A DNA stretch of 9,677 bases from an uncultured Candidatus Saccharibacteria bacterium (lineage in GTDB: Bacteria; Patescibacteriota; Saccharimonadia; Saccharimonadales; Saccharimonadaceae): positions 1-9,677 of the forward strand of contig CALGXX010000008.1 of the NCBI GenBank assembly GCA_937935245.1, in the 5' to 3' direction. Positions 1 through 6,392 of this stretch are shown here, piece after piece; the stretch's first letter is position 1, and each line of letters begins with the position of its first letter. Under the pieces are notes generated by a model, which made no database searches, was not told where the DNA came from, and was given only the letters and a program-made list of their open reading frames with translations. Both the position numbers and the translations under genes were made by a program.

Positions 1-997
1 GGCGCAAATGATCCTAGTGACGGCGATGGAACGAATGAGTAGCGAAGTGACTGCCGAGCGCACGGTGACTGCGGTCAAATTGACTGATGACGAGATGAAA
101 GGTCGAATTATTGGTAAGGAAGGGCGTAATATTCAGGCGTTGCAGCGCGAAACTGGCGTCGATATTTTAGTTGACGACACGCCTGGCATGATTATTTTGT
201 CGAGTTTTGACCCTGTTCGCCGACAAGTGGCTCGACTTAGTCTTGAGATGCTGATGAAGGATGGTCGTATTCATCCTGCACGTATTGAAGAGGTGGTTGC
301 TAAGGCCAAAAAACAGATTGAAAAAGAGGTTCGGCAAGCTGGTGAAGATGCTATGCGCGAAACTGGCGTGGTTGGGATTCCGAAGGAGATGCTGCTGCTG
401 CTTGGCGAGTTGAAGTTTCGTACTAGCTTCGGTCAGAACGTCTTGAAGCATTCGACTGAGATGGCGCAAATTGCGGGGATGATTGCTGAGGAGATTGGTG
501 CGGACGTGCGCATTACAAAAATTGCTACGCTTCTTCATGATGTCGGTAAGGCGGTGTCGCATAAAATTGAGGGCAAACATCATCATATTGGGGCGGAATT
601 GGCTCGTAAATATGGTATGGACGAGAGAATTGTCCACGCAATCGAAGCACACCACGATGATATCGAAGCGACAACTCCAGAGGCAATTATTGTTCGAGTT
701 TGCGACGCGGCTTCGGCTGCACGTCCAGGTGCGCGTAATGTTTCTGCTGAAAACTTTGCAGAGCGAATGCGCGATTTGGAAAATGTCGCTACGAGCTTTG
801 AAGGAATTGATAAGGCTTACGCGATTTCTGCCGGTCGTGAGGTTCGTGTGATCGTGAGACCTCAGACGATTGATGATTTGTCGGCGATTAAATTGGCGCG
901 AGATATTGCGACGAAAATTGAGTCGACAATGCAATATCCTGGCACCATTAAGGTTAACGTGATTCGCGAAACGCGAGCAATTGAGTTTGCTAAATAA
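1..997 (+). CDS. rny: Ribonuclease Y, C-terminal part (5' end outside window)
   Basis: RNase Y is a membrane-anchored endoribonuclease that starts mRNA decay. The window holds only the KH and HD parts: the frame is open to the left edge (Ala-Gln precede the first Met), and the usual N-terminal membrane helix and coiled coil lie outside. Counting from the Met codon at position 8, the KH signature GRIIGKEGRNI is at residues 32-42. The metal-binding HD domain shows VLKHS (His148), LLHDVGK (His177, Asp178), a KHHHIG segment and EAHHDD. The C-terminus, ending in YPGTIKVNVIRETRA and EFAK, matches the family end closely. The visible 329 residues fit a full-length protein of about 510. The stop TAA shares its last A with the ATG of the next gene. 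Family assignment is very secure; only the true start is unseen. Confidence 0.96.
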   Translation, partial: AQMILVTAMERMSSEVTAERTVTAVKLTDDEMKGRIIGKEGRNIQALQRETGVDILVDDTPGMIILSSFDPVRRQVARLSLEMLMKDGRIHPARIEEVVAKAKKQIEKEVRQAGEDAMRETGVVGIPKEMLLLLGELKFRTSFGQNVLKHSTEMAQIAGMIAEEIGADVRITKIATLLHDVGKAVSHKIEGKHHHIGAELARKYGMDERIVHAIEAHHDDIEATTPEAIIVRVCDAASAARPGARNVSAENFAERMRDLENVATSFEGIDKAYAISAGREVRVIVRPQTIDDLSAIKLARDIATKIESTMQYPGTIKVNVIRETRAIEFAK

Positions 998-1524
998 TGA
1001 AATTTACAGATGAAGAGCGACGAGCTTGGCTGGCAAGTTTGGATAGGCGTTTTTCCAGTGCGGCGGTGTTAATTGAAAATGAGCAGGGCGAACTATTGAT
1101 CGTCAAGGCTGGTTATAAAGACCATTGGTCACTGCCTGGTGGCATTGTTGACACTGGAGAATCTCCGCTGGAAGCGGCGGTGCGCGAGGTGAAAGAAGAA
1201 GTCGACATTCAAGTCGACCCTAAGGATCTGAAACTTGCCATGGTTGCTTCGCGTCATTCTGATGAATTTTTGACACATCAATTTGTGTTTTTTACAAAGT
1301 TAGAAAACGATGCTTTTTCTGAGATAAAATTGCAGGAATCGGAAATTGTGGCTAGTAAATTTATTGCCAAAAATGAGGTTGATTTTGAAGATATGTCACT
1401 GCTCTGGGCAATCAGATTTTGGGCAATTGATAAATTCGGTTACGTAAATACGAAAATTATTGATAATGACGGCGTGAAAAAAGAAGTTGTAGATTTTTTT
1501 GCGCCGATGATTGGAGGTAAATAA
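997..1524 (+). CDS. Nudix hydrolase (MutT-like)
   Basis: A single-domain Nudix pyrophosphohydrolase of 175 residues. The Nudix box runs from Gly49 to Ile71: G49, five residues, E55, seven residues, R63-E64, then E67-E68, so all metal-binding glutamates are kept. The usual Gly near the end of the box is Asp70 instead, a mild departure. WSLPGG (44-49) precedes the box as in most members. Substrate cannot be read from sequence; nucleotide sugars, ADP-ribose or damaged nucleotides are all possible. It starts at the ATG overlapping the rny stop (TAATG), with no clear Shine-Dalgarno, so translation is probably coupled to rny. It ends in the same kind of TAATG overlap with the phosphoglycerate mutase gene. 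The C-terminal part after about residue 130 is not recognised as a separate domain. Confidence 0.9.
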   Translation: MKFTDEERRAWLASLDRRFSSAAVLIENEQGELLIVKAGYKDHWSLPGGIVDTGESPLEAAVREVKEEVDIQVDPKDLKLAMVASRHSDEFLTHQFVFFTKLENDAFSEIKLQESEIVASKFIAKNEVDFEDMSLLWAIRFWAIDKFGYVNTKIIDNDGVKKEVVDFFAPMIGGK

Positions 1525-2159
1525 TGGGAATATTAGTTATTAGTCGGCACGGTGAGAGCGAGTGGAATCTGCTTGGTAAATGGACTGGCTGGACGGATGT
1601 TAATTTGACGGAAAAAGGTCACGATGACACCGTGCGATTAGGTGCTTTATTGAAAGGTCTGTCGTTTAATGAGGCTTACACTTCGTCATTAAAACGTACA
1701 CAACAAACTTTGGCGGCGCTACTCGAAGGGTGCGGTGTTGAAAATCTACCGACAACGCATGCAACTGAACTAAACGAGCGTGATTACGGTGATTTGACTG
1801 GAAAAAATAAATGGGAAGTTAAAGCGGAGATTGGCGAAGAGGCTTTTAATGGTATTCGACGCGGTTGGGATTATCCAGTGCCGGGCGGCGAAACTTTGAA
1901 AGATGTTTATGCACGGGTTGTTCCATATTTTGAGCAAGAGATTTTGCCGAAATTGCAGAATGGTGAGAATATTCTATTGGTGGCTCACGGCAATTCTATT
2001 CGGGCTTTAATTAAACATCTCGACCAAGTTCCAGAAGCCGAGATGGCGAATGTAGAGATGCCATTTGGTCAATTGCTGGTTTATACGTTCGAGCCTGGTC
2101 AATCTTTGCCAATCAAAAAAGAAGTGCTGTCGGTTGAGATTGAAGCCGTGAATGCTTAA
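1524..2159 (+). CDS. gpmA: 2,3-bisphosphoglycerate-dependent phosphoglycerate mutase
   Basis: Interconverts 3- and 2-phosphoglycerate in glycolysis through a phosphohistidine. The histidine-phosphatase signature SRHGESEWN is at residues 7-15, with phospho-acceptor His9. Arg58 (LKRTQQT), Glu85 (NERDYGDLTG) and the second catalytic His155 (VAHGNSIRAL) match the key residues of the dPGM family. WTGWTDVNLTEKG (19-31) is typical of dPGM rather than of general phosphatases. At 211 residues it is shorter than the E. coli enzyme (about 250), with a short C-terminal tail. A good ribosome binding site, GGAGG at 1513-1517, lies six bases before the ATG and supports this start. The gene overlaps the end of the opposing Nudix-kinase gene by four bases, and no terminator hairpin is evident there. 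A broad-specificity phosphatase is the alternative, but less likely. Confidence 0.93.
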   Translation: MGILVISRHGESEWNLLGKWTGWTDVNLTEKGHDDTVRLGALLKGLSFNEAYTSSLKRTQQTLAALLEGCGVENLPTTHATELNERDYGDLTGKNKWEVKAEIGEEAFNGIRRGWDYPVPGGETLKDVYARVVPYFEQEILPKLQNGENILLVAHGNSIRALIKHLDQVPEAEMANVEMPFGQLLVYTFEPGQSLPIKKEVLSVEIEAVNA

Positions 2160-3499
2160 ATAGTTGTATATATTTCGTATGCACTTAACGCCGATAAAAA
2201 TTGTTGAAATCTAAGAGTGTCGTCGCCGCGATATGGCCACGTTGCATGGTTTAACCAGAAGCCCATTAAGGTTAGACAATGATTTAAATTTATTTCTTTG
2301 TAATAGTTTGAAATATTATGACCGCTTTTATGTAGGTCAATTAATAGGCTAGTGATATCACTGCCAGATTCTCCAGGTCCAGACCAACTCCAGTCGATTA
2401 ACTTAGTGCCGCGTTTGGGGTGCCAAGCCATATTTGATTGTCGAATATCGTGATGACAAAAAACTAATTTTTTTATATCGCTATGTCGGCTTCCGGAATT
2501 TAGTAGGGCGGGTAAGTCTGCTAATAATTTCTTAGTTATGTTTTGACTATGGGGCGTTAATCTGTCCAAGAATCCTAATGACAACTCTCTCAATTTAGCT
2601 ATTTTCTGCTCGTCTAACGAAGCCCATCCTTCTTTAATAAAACTATCGCGTGACGCTTCGATATCAAAAGTATCAGGCGGTAATGGTATATTTTCCAACT
2701 CGTCAAATTTTTCCTTTGCTGATTTGACATAAATGTCTAGTGTTTCGTTCTTTGCTCGCCATAGCCAACCTTCGTTTGGCTCCATTGTCTCCATAATGAA
2801 AGTGTCATCGTCTCGCAGTATTGATCTGGATGGGATTCCACTATATCCATGACATCGCAGATAGGATATAGTGAATGCTTCTTTTCTCAAATATTGGCGC
2901 AGTCTATTTCTTTTTATGTCGCCATATTTAGTCGATGTTTGTTTAATAAATACCGAATGATCATTTTTTGTGGCGATAATTTTGTCGTATTGCATATGAC
3001 CGCCGTTAATATTGCGATAATTTTCGGAAAACTCTGCTATATTAATTAGCGACCTACAAGACAAATAATCAATAGCTCTGGCTACTATTTCATCATGCGA
3101 TGCGTATAATTTAGGCAAATTATTGAGTGGTAGCCAGGCTGCGTCAATGGCATCGTCTCGTCCCGACACCTCTGATAGTTCGTTGACTATGAACAGATAC
3201 ACACTGGTTTCAATCCATGACGTCTGGCTGTTGCGTGGATCGTTAACAAACCCTTTGTATATTAATATTGGACTACCACTAATTATCGTTCCAGTTTCTT
3301 CTTTTGTTTCGCGAATTGCTGCGGTAAAGGAGTCTTCTTCGGAATTGATGAACCCTCCAGGCAATACCCATTCACCGCTGGATCGTTTTATCAAAAGAAT
3401 TTTTTGTGCGATTGGGTTGATTATTACGCTGTCTGCGGTGTAATTTGGACCGTTATACCATAATTTACGATTCATAGATGTCGGCATTGTTTTTTTCAT
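2156..3499 (-). CDS. Fusion protein: N-terminal Nudix hydrolase and C-terminal APH-type kinase
   Basis: A 447-residue two-domain protein. Residues about 10-150 form a Nudix domain: GPNYTAD (17-23), WVLPGG (44-49) and an intact box (G49, E55, R63-E64, E67-E68, G70). The GPNYTAD opening recalls NUDT9-type ADP-ribose pyrophosphatases, a weak hint. Residues about 160-447 look like an aminoglycoside-phosphotransferase/choline-kinase fold: candidate glycine loop GGHMQ (166-170), Lys186 in FIKQ, Glu207 in RKEAF, catalytic HHDIRQSN (349-356, the HxDxxxxN pattern) and IDW with Asp369 for metal. Both active sites look intact. It is the last gene of the pncA-pncB operon, starting in an ATGA overlap with the pncB stop. 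No Shine-Dalgarno is seen, so coupled translation is likely; Met5 and Met9 are possible alternative starts. Its place suggests work on an NAD-related metabolite, but its substrates are unknown and this is inference. Confidence 0.85.
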   Translation of the reverse strand: MKKTMPTSMNRKLWYNGPNYTADSVIINPIAQKILLIKRSSGEWVLPGGFINSEEDSFTAAIRETKEETGTIISGSPILIYKGFVNDPRNSQTSWIETSVYLFIVNELSEVSGRDDAIDAAWLPLNNLPKLYASHDEIVARAIDYLSCRSLINIAEFSENYRNINGGHMQYDKIIATKNDHSVFIKQTSTKYGDIKRNRLRQYLRKEAFTISYLRCHGYSGIPSRSILRDDDTFIMETMEPNEGWLWRAKNETLDIYVKSAKEKFDELENIPLPPDTFDIEASRDSFIKEGWASLDEQKIAKLRELSLGFLDRLTPHSQNITKKLLADLPALLNSGSRHSDIKKLVFCHHDIRQSNMAWHPKRGTKLIDWSWSGPGESGSDITSLLIDLHKSGHNISNYYKEINLNHCLTLMGFWLNHATWPYRGDDTLRFQQFLSALSAYEIYTTI

Positions 3500-3765
3500 A
3501 CAGCAGCTAGAGTGTTGTTCAGTGCCTTCTCTGCCAAAGCTGCTTTTACGTATTCACTATACTCTCTAATTTTATCACCTGGACCCGTATGTTTGCCAGG
3601 GGTGTCGCTCAATTTGACCGTAGGTACTCCATCGACTTCTGTGGCTTTCATAACAAAGTTATTAGGTGTAATTCCAAGGTCATTAGTCAAAGTTGTACCC
3701 CAGCCGAATGTTACATTTATTTTGTCCTTAAAGTAATCAGCTATCCGAATAATTTCATCCACATC
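3496..3765 (-). CDS. pncB: Nicotinate phosphoribosyltransferase, C-terminal fragment after frameshift
   Basis: This is the last fifth of pncB, in a different frame from the 5' part. From the GAT codon at 3765 it reads DVDEIIRIADYFKDK and then FGWGTTLTNDLG, the conserved glycine-rich phosphate-binding segment of this enzyme family. It ends in TGA at 3498-3496, which overlaps the ATG of the Nudix-kinase gene. The fragment could only start by itself from a GTG at 3762, which has no ribosome binding site, and 88 residues cannot make an enzyme alone. Joined to the first fragment at the shift it gives a protein of about 413 residues, the normal family length (about 400). No further damage is visible, so the break is either recent or an error in the sequence. 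Confidence 0.85.
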   Translation of the reverse strand, partial: DVDEIIRIADYFKDKINVTFGWGTTLTNDLGITPNNFVMKATEVDGVPTVKLSDTPGKHTGPGDKIREYSEYVKAALAEKALNNTLAAV

Positions 3766-4739
3766 AAAAGTCCGTCACTAAAGACGATAGTTTTCTCTAA
3801 AGGATCAATTCCGTTCTTTTTGTAAATTTCAATAGCCTTATTTCCAAATTCTATTGGGTCGCCAGAATCGTGTCGTAGTCCTTTCCACGAAGTCATTTGT
3901 TCGGGCGTAAAGTCGGCAAAGAAGAAGTCAGTTGTAAATGTATCAGTTAAGGCAATTGATAGTTCGTCGCCGTATGTGTTTTGCCAGTCTCTTAGTGCCT
4001 GATTGTGACCACTTAGTGGGTTGTTTCCGGCTTTATCTGCCAGTGCAGCGTAGACCATTGGCATTTCGTGCGCAAAAGTTCCAATTGGTTTTAATCCTAG
4101 TTTATACGCCAAGTATATATTTGAAGTTCCGACAAAATTGTCAGGGAGTTCATTTGCAACTCGTTCAATTACGTGCCTATGCCAATCATAACTAAAACGT
4201 CGCCTTGTGCCGAAATCAGAAAACTTAATATCTGGGCGGCTTTTTAATAATTTGATCTTTTCGTCTAATCGGCGATCTCCTTCGGCATACACTTCTTCCA
4301 AAGAGTAACCTTCACGTGCAAGTTTGTTACGAAAATATATTTCATTTATCTCGCTCATGATAACGGTTTCCCAGAATGTAACTAGGGGCCATTTTCCCGT
4401 AGCTTCAACCGCTAGGTCGCCGCGCTTATCATATCCGATATTGACCGGAGGCAAGGGGTTACTTATTAGGAAATCAAGGTATTCTTGAGAAAATGTCGCT
4501 TTGCCGTCTTGGTTTTGTAATCCAGCCAAGTAGGCTACTTCATCAGGCCGCCACCCTTCAACTAGCTCATTTAGTCTATCCTGTAATTCTACTGGGGATA
4601 CAAATTCGGATAATAGATTAGGGGAGCGATTTTTTAGTGTGAAAGTAACTTCCGCTTCAGGATGTTTAAAGAACTCGTTCATCCCCATAGTTGCTTTGTA
4701 ATAATCTAATCCTTGTGATATTTTTGAGCTCTTCTCCAT
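3741..4739 (-). CDS. pncB: Nicotinate phosphoribosyltransferase, main fragment (frameshifted at its 3' end)
   Basis: PncB joins nicotinate and PRPP, usually with ATP hydrolysis, to make NaMN in NAD salvage. Family marks are GLDYYKATMG near the N-terminus, the phosphorylated-histidine motif GTFAHEMPM (His224), DTFTTDFFF, and RHDSGDP (289-295) for nicotinate/PRPP binding. The aligned sequence continues through TIVFSDGL to residue 324; then eight foreign residues end at a TAG (3743-3741), while the expected DVDEII continuation sits in the -1 frame. The ATG directly follows the pncA stop (TAAATG), with a strong AGGAGG at 4748-4753 eight bases upstream, so this start is secure. Identity is certain. 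Whether the protein is really split depends on whether the shift near 3766-3770 is biological. Confidence 0.94.
   Translation of the reverse strand: MEKSSKISQGLDYYKATMGMNEFFKHPEAEVTFTLKNRSPNLLSEFVSPVELQDRLNELVEGWRPDEVAYLAGLQNQDGKATFSQEYLDFLISNPLPPVNIGYDKRGDLAVEATGKWPLVTFWETVIMSEINEIYFRNKLAREGYSLEEVYAEGDRRLDEKIKLLKSRPDIKFSDFGTRRRFSYDWHRHVIERVANELPDNFVGTSNIYLAYKLGLKPIGTFAHEMPMVYAALADKAGNNPLSGHNQALRDWQNTYGDELSIALTDTFTTDFFFADFTPEQMTSWKGLRHDSGDPIEFGNKAIEIYKKNGIDPLEKTIVFSDGLLMWMKLFG
3766..3770 (-). other. Frameshift point in pncB
   Basis: On the minus strand this is CTTTT, just before GATGTGGATGAA. Reading GGA-CTT-GAT-GTG gives the expected GLDV, so two surplus T bases (or one missing T, giving GLFDV) explain the break. 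The run is only four T long. A programmed -1 shift is possible in principle, since TTG could slip to TTT, but the P-site codon CTT would slip to ACT, a poor match to a classical slippery heptamer. No strong downstream hairpin is apparent. Confidence 0.8.
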
Positions 4740-5354
4740 TTAAATTGCCTCCTGAATTATCTTCTTTGCTTCTTCGGTTGATATTGCTAATATTCCAGCC
4801 TCCTTCATTGCGAATAATGCTTCTTCTTCGGCTGTTGGGGTTAATCCTACAGCGCGGATGGCGTCTATAAGTAGGTATGTAGTAACACGCCTGTCATCTT
4901 TGAAATGTTCGGCGATATCTAGGGCGGTAGATTTTACGCAAAAATCTGTTGCTAATCCGCCGAGAAATACTTTAACTTTTTCATGGGGTGTTTTTGGCAT
5001 TATGATAGATTCTAACGTTTCGTTTGTTTCGCTTTTACCCTCCCATCCAGAATATCCGTCTGTCTGACTGGTGCCTTTATTGATGATAATATCACTAGGC
5101 TGAATATTTAGGTCTTCATGAAACTTAGCTCCTCTAGTGTTAGCTACGCAGTGAACTGGCCATTTGTCAAAATGCGGTGTTTTTTCGGGATGCCAGTCTC
5201 GGGTGAATACAACCGTGCCGTCATGTTTTCGTATTTCGTCGACGATAGAATTGATAGGCTCAATGATTTGCTCTGCTTCGGCAACGGCAAGACTTCCATC
5301 GATAAAATCATTCTGTGGATCAACCCCGACGAATATATAGTTAGACTTTTCCAT
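4740..5354 (-). CDS. pncA: Nicotinamidase
   Basis: Hydrolyses nicotinamide to nicotinate and ammonia, the first step of this salvage route. At 204 residues it has the normal size for a cysteine-hydrolase nicotinamidase. The catalytic triad is readable: Asp12 in VGVDPQNDF, Lys93 in INKGTSQTDGYS, and Cys139 in GGLATDFCVKSTALD. The metal site is Asp53 and His55 in FTRDWHP, plus His61 and/or His68. The start is the ATG at 5354, twelve bases after a strong AAGGAGG (5367-5373). It is the first gene of an operon with pncB, which begins directly after its TAA, and the Nudix-kinase. A good promoter lies just upstream, and nrtR lies before it on the same strand, which points to control by NrtR. A generic isochorismatase-like hydrolase is the only alternative and fits the context less well. 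Confidence 0.95.
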   Translation of the reverse strand: MEKSNYIFVGVDPQNDFIDGSLAVAEAEQIIEPINSIVDEIRKHDGTVVFTRDWHPEKTPHFDKWPVHCVANTRGAKFHEDLNIQPSDIIINKGTSQTDGYSGWEGKSETNETLESIIMPKTPHEKVKVFLGGLATDFCVKSTALDIAEHFKDDRRVTTYLLIDAIRAVGLTPTAEEEALFAMKEAGILAISTEEAKKIIQEAI

Positions 5355-5379
5355 AATACTAGAAATCCTCCTTACTTAA

Positions 5380-5392
5380 TGTATGGTTTACA
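5380..5392. promoter_or_regulatory. Short inverted repeat in the pncA leader, alternative operator
   Basis: TGTA (5380-5383) and TACA (5389-5392) flank five bases, directly after the predicted transcription start of the pncA operon. CTTACT is repeated directly on either side (5371-5376 and 5393-5398), 22 bases apart. A repressor bound here would block initiation. The arms are short, so this is only a candidate. Confidence 0.25.
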
Positions 5393-5402
5393 CTTACTAT
5401 CT

Positions 5403-5431
5403 AGTCTAATAGTCAGTTATTGTATTGTCAA
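5403..5431 (-). promoter_or_regulatory. Promoter of the pncA operon
   Basis: On the minus strand a perfect -35 TTGACA (5431-5426) is followed after 17 bases by TAGACT (5408-5403) as -10, a 4/6 match. Transcription would start near 5396, giving a leader of about 42 bases before pncA. Placement between nrtR and pncA means the salvage genes can be controlled separately from their regulator. Confidence 0.65.
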
Positions 5432-5435
5432 CACT

Positions 5436-5456
5436 AATTTATGAAAAATATAAATT
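5436..5456. promoter_or_regulatory. 21-bp perfect inverted repeat, candidate NrtR operator
   Basis: Arms AATTTAT (5436-5442) and ATAAATT (5450-5456) are exact reverse complements around a 7-base centre. The repeat ends five bases before the -35 of the pncA promoter. Its size and place suit a dimeric regulator such as NrtR. The arms are pure A/T in an A/T-rich region, so chance is a real alternative, and there is no T-run typical of a terminator for nrtR. Confidence 0.4.
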
Positions 5457-5477
5457 TTCTAGATTTTTACAGGGATA

Positions 5478-6152
5478 TCAGTCGAAACTACGGTCTAAAT
5501 TCTCGAGCTTGCTTGAATTGAACTCATATAATTTTGCTGGACGATGTGCGCCGTCTCGCCACAACTCATTAGTTTCATGAATTAAGTTTAAGCTGAGGAA
5601 TTTTTTTCGAAAATTACGCTTGTCAAATTCACGACCAAAAACTATCTCGTAAACTGTTTGCAGTTGTGTTAAGGTAAATCTTCGATCTAGAAAAGCAAAT
5701 GTCGAATTGGTGTATGTCATTTTGGCGATTAGACGTTCTTTAGCGTATTTAATGATGCTGGCGTGATCGTATGCTAGTTTTGGCAATTTATTTACATCAA
5801 AAAATGCCACTTCTAAATCTTCATTGTATGTAATATTGCGTCCACAACCCATGTAAGTTACAGATACTGCATGTCCTCGTGGATCACGATTAATCGTATC
5901 AAAAGTATAAAGCTGTTCAATATATCGTAGGTCGTCTTTAATTTTTACGCCTGTCTTTTGGAAAACTACACGTTCGAGCGCGTCTGTAGTTGTCTCGCCC
6001 TTGGCGTTATACCCTCCAGGGAGGGCCCATTCTCCTTTAAAAGGTTCATTCGGTCGTTTTAATAATAGCACTTCCAGGGTATTGTTGTTTACTTGAAAAA
6101 TTACTGCATCCACGGTTAGCGTTGGAGGTGTATACGGTTTTGTGTAATTCAT
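5478..6152 (-). CDS. nrtR: NrtR-type Nudix-related transcriptional regulator of NAD metabolism
   Basis: NrtR proteins join a Nudix-like sensor domain, which binds ADP-ribose or NAD-related ligands, to a C-terminal winged helix that binds DNA. From the ATG at 6152 the protein is 224 residues. The Nudix box keeps the first half (GGYNAKGE) but the catalytic REUXEE becomes RVVFQK, so hydrolysis should be lost; this loss is common in the regulator family. RDPRGHAVSV, another NrtR mark, follows. The C-terminal part with FTLTQLQTVYEIVFGREFDK and RNFRKKF is the winged helix. A GTG at 6206 would add 18 residues, but it lacks a ribosome binding site, and a promoter overlaps that extension, so the ATG is preferred. 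It lies just upstream of pncA-pncB on the same strand, its expected targets. Confidence 0.9.
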   Translation of the reverse strand: MNYTKPYTPPTLTVDAVIFQVNNNTLEVLLLKRPNEPFKGEWALPGGYNAKGETTTDALERVVFQKTGVKIKDDLRYIEQLYTFDTINRDPRGHAVSVTYMGCGRNITYNEDLEVAFFDVNKLPKLAYDHASIIKYAKERLIAKMTYTNSTFAFLDRRFTLTQLQTVYEIVFGREFDKRNFRKKFLSLNLIHETNELWRDGAHRPAKLYEFNSSKLENLDRSFD

Positions 6153-6159
6153 ACAATAT

Positions 6160-6188
6160 ATCTTATCCTGAAGTAAGCTACTTGCCAA
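6160..6188 (-). promoter_or_regulatory. Promoter of nrtR, possibly leaderless
   Basis: On the minus strand TTGGCA (6188-6183, 5/6 match to -35) is followed after 17 bases by TAAGAT (6165-6160, 4/6 match to -10). The preferred ATG begins seven bases after the -10, so transcription would start at or next to the ATG. This would make an mRNA with no leader and explains the missing Shine-Dalgarno. Confidence 0.5.
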
Positions 6189-6294
6189 GTTATTTTTATG
6201 CTTCACGAAGTATAAAAGTTTGTTTGCAAATTTATTCTGTACTTATTTAGTGATATATGTTAAGATAGATCAGAACGAATGATAGAGATATCTT

Positions 6295-6371
6295 CGGGGT
6301 GTGGCGCAGTTGGCTAGCGCGCGCGGTTTGGGACCGTGAGGTCGAAGGTTCGAGTCCTTTCACCCCGACCA
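6295..6371 (+). tRNA. tRNA-Pro, anticodon UGG
   Basis: All arms fold: acceptor CGGGGTG with CACCCCG, D arm GCGC with GCGC, anticodon stem CGCGG with CCGTG, and T arm GAAGG with CCTTT around TTCGAGT. The anticodon loop is TTTGGGA, giving UGG for proline. C1-G72 fits a bacterial proline tRNA. The 3' CCA is encoded at 6369-6371. The gene stands alone between two minus-strand genes. The 88 to 142 bases upstream show no convincing promoter for it. Confidence 0.96.
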
Positions 6372-6392
6372 ATTGAAATCATTCAACGTATT

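Noticed and set aside
167..934. A 255-codon open frame antisense to rny
   Set aside because: It mirrors the codon pattern of the strongly conserved rny frame, shows no family motif, and is rich in residues typical of antisense translation.
3123..3443. Plus-strand open frames opposite the Nudix-kinase and pncB genes
   Set aside because: They lie fully within well-supported coding sequence on the other strand and resemble no known protein.
2156..3499. An antibiotic-resistance aminoglycoside phosphotransferase
   Set aside because: The kinase domain shares only the fold-level catalytic pattern, is fused to a Nudix domain and sits in a metabolic operon. Resistance is not supported.
3766..3770. 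Programmed -1 frameshifting in pncB
   Set aside because: The sequence ACTTTTG is not a proper slippery heptamer because the P-site codon cannot re-pair, no strong downstream structure is apparent, and PncB is not known to use recoding. A mutation or sequence error is simpler.
5478..6206. nrtR starting at GTG 6206
   Set aside because: There is no ribosome binding site, the extra 18 residues are unlike the family N-terminus, and a good promoter overlaps them.
6207..6294. Promoter for tRNA-Pro
   Set aside because: TAAGAT-like and TTGCAA-like hexamers occur, but none are spaced well, so no specific site is claimed.
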